From: Gnetum montanum
Taxonomy: Eukaryota > Streptophyta > Gnetopsida > Gnetales > Gnetaceae
Assembly (NCBI GenBank): GCA_015680685.1
Contig: MNCI01008966.1
Span: 105,384 to 169,383, forward strand
DNA: 64,000 nucleotides
Direction of reading: 5' to 3'
Shown: piece by piece, positions 47,275 through 56,570 of the stretch
Layout of the letters: every line of letters begins with the position of its first letter
Numbering within the stretch: position 1 is the first letter of the stretch
Position numbers and translations under genes: made by a program
Notes under the pieces: model-generated
Databases searched by the model: none
Told to the model about the DNA's origin: nothing
Seen by the model: only the letters and a program-made list of their open reading frames with translations

Positions 47275-48140
47275 TGATGAATCGTGATTCATTAGGCTGT
47301 GATATCAGACCCCCGATATCAGATCCATGATATTGGGTATGCGATATCGCAACCCAATTAATGATATCGGATACATGATATCGTGACTCCTATGTGAGCC
47401 TATAAATACACATGTAGGCATATGAGAGGAGTCAGTCTTTAAGTTTTGAAAATAGTTAGCTTTTTAATTAGTTTTAGAAGTTAGTTCATTTCTTAGTTCC
47501 TCTCAACCCTTTCTCCTAGTGCATGCCCACATTGTGATGATTGTAATCGTACGACATCCTTTATTTGAGTGTGACATACTTGGACACGCACATGATCAGA
47601 AATAAAGATCGTGATTACTCCATCATTGCAGCATTCACTTAGTTTAATTACTTAATTTTAATTGTTATTAAATGTGGAATGAGTACGACTTGATCACGAG
47701 CATCTACGTGTGACTGCTTGGTATCCCAGTAGCGTACTTGGGCCATGCGCTTGGTAATCCCCAGTGGTAGTTATGCATGAGGCCTAAGATGTGTACGGAT
47801 GATCAAGGAACGGATGCTCATCACACTTAGGCTAGCTTAGATTCTCTCTCCTATCTCCTCTTAGTATAGCTCTCTCTCTCCCTTTTCCCTATTAACTTAG
47901 CTAAGATTATTTTTCATCATCTCTAGGAGTAACATTAGTTTAGGAACCCATCATATACCTCACTTTGGACTAAACCATACGTGATAAAGCAAATACTAGT
48001 CCAGGTGGGAAGATAGCGAACTACGATCAACGAGTAACTATCTAGATACCACAACTAGCCTATCTATGGAGTTCGACCAGATTGTGCGTGAAACACTCGT
48101 ATTCGTATGGTTGAGTGTAGGGGTACCTCACCACTCATCA
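47275..48140 (+). repeat. 5' LTR of element B
   Basis: TGATGAATCG...CCACTCATCA. U3 holds five GATATC sites within about 90 bp (47297-47390), immediately 5' of the TATA box TATAAATA (47401-47408). Confidence 0.93.
47297..47408 (+). promoter_or_regulatory. LTR promoter of element B: GATATC cluster + TATA box
   Basis: GATATC palindromes spaced roughly 10-25 bases apart, often joined as ATATCGGATAC..GATATC, end 16 bases before TATAAATA. The same order is found at 55050-55161, 32079-32170, 1980-2114 and in reverse at 30260-30042. Confidence 0.65.
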
Positions 48141-48160
48141 TTGGCACCGTTGCTGGGGAC
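48141..48160 (+). promoter_or_regulatory. Primer-binding site of element B
   Basis: TTGGCACCGTTGCTGGGGAC follows the LTR end and resembles the tRNA-Asp-type primer site (TGGCGCCGTTGCCGGGGA) known from Athila-like elements. Confidence 0.8.
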
Positions 48161-48275
48161 AGTGCTAGTTATTTAAATTAGTTACATCATACAAGATTGT
48201 TGTAACAAAGTATTCACGATATATCTTTTAGAAAAGAAATTAATTTCAATTAAGTCACACAAAAATTCACACACA

Positions 48276-50216
48276 ATGTCTCTATCACAAGATTATGATA
48301 ACGTGACAACCAGTAGGGCAATTCATTGGAGAACCAACGAATTATATGATGAAGAAGATGAAGTTTGGAGTACCCAATCTGATGTAGGGGTTTCCTATGA
48401 ACATAAACAAAGACAACATCATCCCAAATCACAAATGCATAACCTACCTAATGACGATGAACCCCTACTGGCCACTACAAGCCTAATGCAAATACAAGAG
48501 GCTGTTCGAATATCCCGCAGGCATTGCAAGGAAAGCCGTCTACCCAGGCTTGATTTAAACAACTTTCCCAAGTTTTCAGGAGGCTATGATTTAGATCCAC
48601 AACATCATCTACGAGCCTTCTACGATGCTTGTGCATGGAACAACATTGATAATGGATGGCAAAAACTTAAGTTCTTTCCTCTGACACTTGTTGGCCACGC
48701 AAAGATATGGTATAGGTCCTTAAAACCAAAATCAATCCAACGTTGGCCAATAATGGTAGAGCTCTTTAACGAAAGATATCAAACTTATGTAGGAGTGTCA
48801 ACCTTGAGGAGACAAATCCAAGAGTGGAAAAAAGAGCAATATGAACCCTTGGACATGGCCTTAGAAAGATATTATGCATTGTTAAAAAAATGTCTAGGCC
48901 ATGGGTTCTCCGAGGAGAGGCTAATGTACCATATCATAGATGGACTCCGTAATGAAACAAGGGAGACACTAGGGATGTATGCCTAAGGTCAACTATATGA
49001 GCTACAAACCCATCAATTCCAAGAGCTTATCAAATGGGTAGCAAAAGAAGAAGGAGAAATGGCTAAATAGGAGAATGTTGAAAAATCTCAATGGGACCAA
49101 AATCTCACATCAACAAAGGTCCATAATCTAAAAGAGGAGAAATCAACTCACCTCAAGAAGGTGGAACGATCTTTTCCAACACTACAATCATTAGATGAAG
49201 TTGAGGCAAAGATTAATAAGATGATGGAATGGATGCATAAAAAATGTAGAGAATATGCCAACATTATTGGAGGTAGAGTCATGATGAACTAAGAAGCAGG
49301 ACAAAATACCCTTAGACAATCAGAAAGAAGGGTTGAAAACAATAAGAGCTCAACTACCAATCATACATATTAGTTCTACATTTTCCTGTACGATCACCCC
49401 AAGGGCCAATGTCCAATCTTGTCACATTTACAGATGCATTGGGGAAGAATGTTACATCCAAAGTTTGTGCAGAAATACTGTGTTCAATCATAGTGGCAAC
49501 AATCCCAGTCATGGAGGAGGCCATCCCCAAACTAGTTACACCCTTCATACCATCCAAACCTAAGTGCTTATCAAGTTCAACATCCTGTTTCCCCAACTGG
49601 GTCAACATCTTCTACCTTACCACATTATTATTATTCTCTTCAATATTATCAACCCATATCCTCTCCAACAGGACCACCACCTTGGGTACCTTACACTCCT
49701 CCTCAATTTCAACATTCTCATCCTTCACCTCCTTCTGCATCGCCACAAACTATACTAGAAGGGTTTTCACCACAGCAGCAACCCACGAATATTATTTGTG
49801 CTTCTGCTAATAATAGTAGTGGGAGCTCTCCTCAACATCGAAGAAGCCCCTTCTTTCGGCATGATCGTAAGAAGGGACAACACAATTCTGAGCCCACTGC
49901 ATCCTCCAACTCAACACAAGTCCAAAACTGTGGTGTGTCTTTCTTTACAACACCTTGTGTTACTTTATTTAGGCCACCAAGCAATACTCCAATAATTATG
50001 CAGCCCAATGGATATAGCCACATGGGGAGACATGTTGATCCTTGCATACCATCTTACGATCACGAGTGCCATAGTGGGTCAACCACTCATCAATTGACTA
50101 CATCTTATAAATTGCCCCACTATGCTTACTATAATCAAGTGTGTGAATCCCACTCAGGGTACATTCCAACCACCACATCAAAAGACACCCANCTTGATCT
50201 TTTTACCTTTTTATAA
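48276..50216 (+). pseudogene. gag of element B, one frame with a few stops
   Basis: ATG 48276 opens a clean stretch of 236 codons (to a TAA at 48984-48986), and the same frame then runs to a TAA at 50214-50216, about 646 codons, with a few single-base stops. The Gag core includes LDLNNFPKFSGGYDLDPQHH, FFPLTLVGHAKIWYRSL and SEERLMYHIIDGLRNETRET. The zinc knuckle region (about 49365-49400) is damaged at its cysteines but keeps YDHPKGQC. The tail is rich in proline, serine and glutamine. The unbroken part is the best-preserved gag in the window. One N (50192) falls near the end. Confidence 0.85.
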
Positions 50217-51440
50217 GTAATCTCATCTAGGAATAAAACACTCATGTGACCATTAGTCGAGGTGTTGTTTTATGCTATCAAGTCTCAGGTAACTAATTAT
50301 TTGGATAGCAAGCCCACAACATCCACCTACCCATTCCATTAATAAGAGGTTCTACCCTAGGTACAATGATATTCATAATCATTAAAAATTAACGTAATTT
50401 TGTGCTCATTATGCCCAAAGTGAAGAATGATGGACCAAGAAGGAATGGCCAGGATGTGACATCAAGGGGACTTGTGGATTCTCTTTGGTGGAATCTATAA
50501 GAGTTACCATGTAGCTTGATTGTACTAAGATCCTTGTAGATCTAACGAAAAATGGGAGTAAGAGTAATCAAAAGGCACTCAACTAGAAAAAATATATAAT
50601 GCTATTCTAGGGGGTCCCACTAGAAAGACATGCACCCATGCCCGAAGGTAGGCAACTTCTCTAGATTAAGCAATACATAAAAAAAAACGAGTGCCATCAT
50701 GTAAAATCACTCCTCCCTTGAACGAAACACCAAGTGATCATACGCCTTGTTGTCATGGTGCTCTTATGGTGGTCCATCATTGGATGAAGCAATGGGATGT
50801 TATTGATCGAAGGAATGGACTTGGTCCTGATTTTGGAGTGATGGGAAAATGACACACTAATCATGCCTTACACGCAGGATTCATTATGCCCTAAGTTAGT
50901 TACCTCATGTTCCAATCTCTGCAATCCCTTCTACAATTCGCCTCCTCTCTTTGTTCATGTGATTATGACTTGTGTCTTGCGTAGCATGGAATTCATATCT
51001 CATCGCAGTGATATTTACATATGTGTGTTTCGTGAGATCGGTGTGGATTACATTTAACCCTTCTAGTGCCTACGAACATTTTAAGGTGTGGTTACGCAAG
51101 GGCACTATAGGTTGGAACCTGCTTTGGGGAGGACCCACTTGCGTAACCCTTGTAATTTGCACTCATAACACATCTCCCACTCATCATCTAATACCCTCCA
51201 AGTATTACCAACATTCTTCTTTCCCTTATCATCCTTCCGGTTTAAACATTCCTATGAGCTAACAGATGTCCTTTTTCCTCATACTCTTCGTGACCTTCAT
51301 TGCTAGATTTTACACCATGATACTTTTTCGGTGTCATCAGACCTGATCAACATTACCCTGGAGCCTTCACATTAACCTAGAGTCCTTAGTTTATAGTGTA
51401 GAATTTCAAAAATTTATTAATTATTCCAAATACCCTATTT
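50217..51440 (+). other. Non-coding spacer of element B
   Basis: Aligns with the spacers of A (minus strand, about 41750-40520), the host (56780-57767), E1 (1-600) and E2. Shared phrases are GTGACATCAAGGGGACTTG (50456), TGGGGAGGACCCACTTG (51124) and AAGACATGCACCCATGCC. No coding fragment was recognised. Confidence 0.65.
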
Positions 51441-51449
51441 TTGATTAGC

Positions 51450-51538
51450 TGCAATATTGGGTCCCCGATATCGGGTGGCCATCATATCGAGTCCCCGCTA
51501 GCGGGTACGCGATATCATGTCCTTAAAATCTATATATA
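51450..51538 (+). promoter_or_regulatory. Internal promoter-like module of element B
   Basis: GATATC/CATATC palindromes and CGCTAGCG (51450-51516) precede TATATATA (51531-51538), about 500 bp upstream of ORF2. The equivalent in element A is at 40510-40404. It repeats the LTR order of palindrome cluster then TATA. Confidence 0.55.
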
Positions 51539-51708
51539 TGGACCCCCTTGTGCACATCAACATCATTTGCAATTTTTCACATGGGGGACTTTTTCAAATT
51601 TTCTTCTACGACTTACGATTGCGCATATCTTGTTCCAATAACCATAACTCACTCGCTAGTGCTTCGATTTTCATTTCATCTAAACCTACTTGAACCCAGA
51701 GTGTTTAG

Positions 51709-51727
51709 CTTAGTCATGGGGGAGGGG
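51709..51727 (+). promoter_or_regulatory. Internal polypurine-tract-like motif of element B
   Basis: CTTAGTCATGGGGGAGGGG, 311 bp upstream of the ORF2 ATG, shares TTAGTCATGGGGG exactly with the 3' polypurine tract at 55012-55027. It could act as a central polypurine tract that starts a second plus strand. Confidence 0.6.
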
Positions 51728-52030
51728 TACATGCCAAATTGTGTATAAATTTTTTGAAATTTTTCATCGCCTAAAGGACACTATCAAGGGTAATTAGTTA
51801 TAAAAATAATAAACATGTGTCAAAAACAATTTCATCTCCTTATCTATACCAGGAAATTAAACTTTGAAGTCACCTAAGCAAAGTGGGCCAAATATTAAAA
51901 ATTTTTGGGGACATTTTCATAAAACTTCCTAACTTTAAAATCACATGGAATAAGAACAAATTTATTAAGGCAGGAAGTAAGGTATAACTTAACTTTGGTA
52001 AGCAACCTTACTAATGATTGGCCTCGTGTG

Positions 52031-52037
52031 ATTGCAG
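52031..52037 (+). promoter_or_regulatory. Splice-acceptor-like site at the ORF2 start of element B
   Basis: ATTGCAG ends at the base before ATG 52038, matching elements A and E1. A spliced subgenomic ORF2 mRNA would fit. Confidence 0.4.
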
Positions 52038-54835
52038 ATGGCCCCAAAGCGTGGACAGCAAGAAGGTCCCTCTCAAGGTGCATCTAAGTGACCCAAGAGA
52101 GGTAGAGGATAGGCACCTACTGAATAACATAAGGAGTAGAAGGCGCAATCCTTCAGTATCCATCAAGAGACTCTTGCTACTGTATAATTAGAACAGGCAA
52201 AAGCTGGAGCTGCTGCAGTGTCTGAACAAGGACAACACCTCACGTTGCCCCCGAAGTGTGTTTAGGCCATCCGTGAAAGGTCCACATCAGTTGCAGTCAT
52301 CATGGAACTAAACTTCAAACCCTTCATGGAATTTGCTCTTGAGGTCATTAGGGAGCAACTCAAAGGGTCCCCATTATGGCCTATCCTCTCCGAAAGCGAT
52401 GCCTAGTACTTAGGAGAAACGTACCAATTTTAGCACAATAAAGAAGAAGGTACCACAATTGACATTGGTGGTGTGTCTGTTGATTTTTCTACCAAGGCCA
52501 TTTCGAAAGTGTTAAACCTTCCGAATATGGGGCTGAAAGTTGCTCACCTGTCCACTCACTTTGATGCTAATGCGCGAAAGGTTTGGTTGGACAAAGCGTA
52601 TGGAAAGGAAGATAAGATATATGGAGAATTGACATTGGAAGAGAGAATCTACTTGAAGATTGGTACTTATCACATATTCTCCACAAAAGGATTAAAAATG
52701 ATTTTAACATATGCAGCAAGGGGAAGTGCGATATTGATGAGAAAGGTTAATGCTAACCTGCCTCATCTATATTTCATGGAGATCTTAAGGTGGTTTGAAG
52801 AATGCAAGACAAGGAAGTTTACGTTGCCCTTCCCTTGTCTCATCAGGAAGCTATGCAAGTGTGCTGGTATTTGGGGATACACCAAAGACATCCTCAAAAG
52901 AGCCCAAAATGCTTCGTATGCTAAACTGCTGAAGCCACTAGTTGCAAGGAAAAGTGTTGGTGAGATGTTGGAGCCAGAACAAGAGCAAGAATAGACAGTG
53001 GGGCCCACTGCAACTCAACTTGTAGGGCCTAGCCAACTTCCAAGCATAGGACCCAGTCAACAACAAGAAGTAGGGCCTAGCACAAGCTAGCAAGATCAAC
53101 CACTGCCATCACCGCAGGATTACCGACCATCGATGAGCCATCTCAGGGTCATCATTGAGATGATCAGTTTGGGAAGTCGTGATGATGCAAATCTCTTCTG
53201 TATCATCACCAATGCCGTACGGCCCACTGTCTCTATAGATCGCGCATGAGGTGAGGTTTCCATTTAGACAAGAGAAGGGGAGACTTATTGGTTGCAATAG
53301 ATTTCAGGGAATGTTGCATCCTTTCAGGTGCAATTGGAGACTGGTGAAGGGGCCACAGTGGTGGTTATGTAACACCAGGACGCAACGAGAGCTACAAAGG
53401 TGGTCACAGACCACATCAAAGAATCTTTTAATGTCCCTATTATGCCACCGGTAGATTTCACAGGAGCATGGAATGCTCAAACTATGGTTGATCCCTCAAT
53501 GACTTCTGCAGAGCATGAGGATGTGCTTGATCGATTGCTGCAAACAGACAAGTGATGATGTCCTTGTTTGACATCCCACAGGATGTTACAACAGCACAAT
53601 CAGACCTCATCTCCACCAAAAGGAAGCTGGTCATGATAGAGATAAGGGTCGAGCACGTAGAAGTGAAATTGGCAAGACTGCAAGAAAGGCTCGTAACCTT
53701 GCAAGTTGCACAACGGGATTCCTCTCAATTCATTCTCGTAGACTAGCTGGAAACCTTCAGGATAGAGCAACTTAATAAATTACTAGTGGAAAATAAAAGA
53801 GTGGTGGAGGAAAAAGAGAAGGTCGACTGGGATGCCTCTAAGGAACAAGCGTAAACCTATGTGCACGCCAAGGCACTCAAGGCCTTACAAGAAGAGAATA
53901 AATAGCTTGTTGCCGACAATCTTCAGTTGACCTCTGTGAAGAAACAAAAGAACGTTCTTGAAGAAAATTTCCAGTGGCTATGAGAATATTTGATCAGGGT
54001 CAACCAGGACATGAACCATTTGTCCAGAGAAAATTGAACCCTCTTAATGGAGGAGGTATGCGTCATCCATCAGAAGACGACCATTGAAATAAGCGCGTGG
54101 CAAAATGAGGACAAGCAGCATGAAAAATGAAAGGAGCATTTTTGAGACCAGGTGGGAATGTACAAGAAAGTTATCAAAAAAGAGATTCATATGGCCAAGG
54201 CCCACATCAACACTTTCAGTGCTCAACACACTGATTGGTGGGCCATATTGGATACATATGCATTTGCCCACCAGGCAGAACTTAAAAGCTGGAACCTGCA
54301 GATTCAGGATCTCACAGAGTACATGGAGTTGGAAAATCTGCGGTATGCCAATCTAGCCATGTTGATAGTAGGATGCCCGAGGATAGAGCTCAAGAGGTAG
54401 GTAGCTACCACCTATGCCAAGTATGAAATAGAATTTCCAGAACACAAGAAAACATTGTAGAAGTTAGAAGTTGCAAATTCTAAGTTGGAGGTGGTTAAAG
54501 CAAGCTACCAAGGATAAAAAGATGTTACAACGGACTTGGCTTGACGACCTATAGATTTTTAGGAGTACAGGGACAAAGCCAGCTCCTACAAGGAGGAATG
54601 ACAGTTGTTTGCAGCTTGGTATGTCAAGGAAAATAAGATGTTCTCGCAACTACCATGCCCATGGGAGGTGCTGACCCAATCAAGCATTGGAGCATCAACA
54701 TGGATGGCATAGGATCCCCGAACAGAAGAGGAGAAGCTCCAAGCACTACTTCAACATCATCAAATTCGAAAACCTGGAGCACAAGACAAGGGGAAGCAAC
54801 CCATGGAGGAGCCACCACCACCTGGAACCACATGA
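52038..54835 (+). pseudogene. ORF2 of element B: large coiled-coil protein in env-like position, broken
   Basis: Starts MAPKRGQQEGPSQG at 52038 and ends EEPPPPGTT at the TGA 54833-54835, about 930 codons. The longest clean stretch (52473-52994) contains EERIYLKIGTYHIFSTKGLK, NANLPHLYFMEILRWFEE and LPFPCLIRKLCKCAGIWGYT. It is clearly homologous to element A ORF2. The C-terminal half has coiled-coil stretches (for example 53600-53740 and 54060-54400). One net frameshift lies between 52994 and 53552. Most stops are TGA, TAG or TAA where the relatives have CGA, CAG, CAA or TGG. Function is unknown. Its place downstream of pol in element C puts it in the env-like slot, but no membrane segment is evident. 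Confidence 0.75.
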
Positions 54836-55011
54836 GTTTTACAAAATTTTGTAATTTTGTGATTTTGCATTTCTTGTGTTGTGTCCCATTTTTGTTCTAT
54901 TGAGTTCTCCACTATGGCATAAATAAATTCCCTATCAGTTAATAATCCCATACCTATCCACTATGTAATTAATGGGGTTTGTTCTCATTTTGACTCGAGG
55001 ATGAATTTTTA

Positions 55012-55027
55012 TTTAGTCATGGGGGTA
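55012..55027 (+). promoter_or_regulatory. 3' polypurine tract of element B
   Basis: TTTAGTCATGGGGGTA directly abuts the 3' LTR and is the expected primer of plus-strand synthesis. Confidence 0.8.
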
Positions 55028-55894
55028 TGATGAATCGTGATTCATTAGGCTGTGATATCGGGCCCTCGATATCGGATCCACGATATCAGATACACGATAT
55101 CCCTGCCCAATTAACGATATCAGATACATCATATCATGATTCCTATGTGAGCCTATAAATACACATGTAGGTGTATGAGAGGATTCAATCTTTAAGTTTT
55201 GAAAATAGTTAGCTTTTCAGTTAGTTTTAGAAGTTAGTTTATTTCTTAGTTCCTCTCAATCCTTTCTCCCAGTGCATGCCCGCAGTGTGATGATTGTAAT
55301 TATATGGAATCCTTTATTCAAGTGTGATGTACTTGGACATGCACATGACTAGAAATAAAGATCGTGATTACTCCATCATTGCAACATTCACTTAGGTTAA
55401 TTACTTAATTTTAATTATTATTAAATGTGGAATGAATATGACTTGATCACGAGCATCTACGTGTGACTGCTTGGTATCCCTGTAGCATACTTGGGCCATG
55501 TGCTTGATAATCCCCAGTGGTAGTCATGTACAAAGCCTAAGATGTGTATGGATGATCAAGGAATGGATGCTCATCGCACTTAGGCTAGCTTAGATTCTCT
55601 CTCCCTATCTCCTCTTAGTATAGCTCTCTCTCTCCATTTTCCCTCTTAATTTAGCTAAGATTATTTTTCATCATCTCTAGGAGTAACATTAGTTTAGGAA
55701 CACATCATACACCTCACTCTGGACTAAACTATACGTGACAAAGCAAATAATAGTCCAGGTGGGAAGAGAACAAACTACGATCAATGAGTAACTATCTATA
55801 TACCATAATTAGCCTGTCTATGGAGTTCGACCAGATCGTGCATGAAACACTCGTATTCGTATGGTTGAGTGTAGGGGTACCTCGCCACTCATGA
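55028..55894 (+). repeat. 3' LTR of element B
   Basis: TGATGAATCG...CCACTCATGA, 867 bp, partner of 47275-48140. It has five GATATC sites (about 55054-55125) before TATAAATA (55154-55161). The last bases read TCATGA instead of TCATCA. Confidence 0.93.
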
Positions 55895-55899
55895 ATCCC
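55895..55899. other. Target-site duplication ATCCC, right side of element B
   Basis: Exact repeat of 47270-47274. Confidence 0.95.
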
Positions 55900-56570
55900 C
55901 AAGCAAATGGTCAAGCTAAAGTCACTAACCGTAAAATTACTAGAATACTCACTAGGATGGTTCATAGATTTAGATGAGATTGGAGCACAAAATTAAACAA
56001 TGCTCTATGTACCTATAGGACATCCTAAAAACTACCTATAGGATACACCCCACATGAGTTAGTCTATGGCAAGTTGCCAATGCTTCCAATCTAGGCAAAG
56101 CTTCACACTGTAGCTATTGCCAGCGAAATTGATCTTAATTTGAGTTTAGGCCAAAAAGAACATCTAATGAATTTGAATCTTTTAGATGAGAATCGACTAG
56201 TAGCACTCATGGGTAGTGAAGTTCATAAACAATACTCCAAACTTAGGCATGATTCATGGATAAGGGACATAACCATCCAACCGGGTGACAAGGTCCTTTA
56301 TTGTAATCCTAGTCATTTACCCCAAAAAGCTAAATTTTAGATACTTTGGAAGGGACCATACATTATGCATGCCACTTATCCATTTGGTGCCTGACACATT
56401 CACCACCCATCTAACCCACATAAGCTTATCCTTGTTAATATCCAACAAGTCAAACCATACTATGAATATTCAAAAGAGTCTACCCAACCTACCCACCAGT
56501 CTTCTATTTGCTCTATATTTCATTTACCTCATTTCAACAATAGGCGTGGGGGTGTCAATCTAGAGTCATA
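55900..56570 (+). pseudogene. Integrase C-terminal part of host element, broken
   Basis: Continues the split integrase as QANGQAKVTNRK, in which the third catalytic residue, normally E of QAEV.N, is K. Fragments of the KLNNALCTYRTS type and TPHELVYGK follow. An open stretch (56140-56340) reads LGQKEHLMNLNLLDENRL and ends in TIQPGDKVLY, the C-terminal DNA-binding part. A WKGPY motif lies at about 56346-56360. No chromodomain is seen after it. Confidence 0.85.

Larger units (their letters stand above)
47275..55894 (+). mobile_element. Non-autonomous LTR retrotransposon B (gag + ORF2, no pol), complete
   Basis: A complete element of 8,620 bp flanked by ATCCC, with LTRs of 866 and 867 bp. In order: 5' LTR, primer site, gag (48276-50216), spacer with internal promoter-like module, ORF2 (52038-54835), polypurine tract, 3' LTR. 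As in element A, no protease, RT, RNase H or integrase lies in the 1.8 kb between gag and ORF2. It is inserted inside the host's integrase, so it is younger than the host. The LTRs differ by several dozen substitutions, mainly transitions. Confidence 0.93.
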
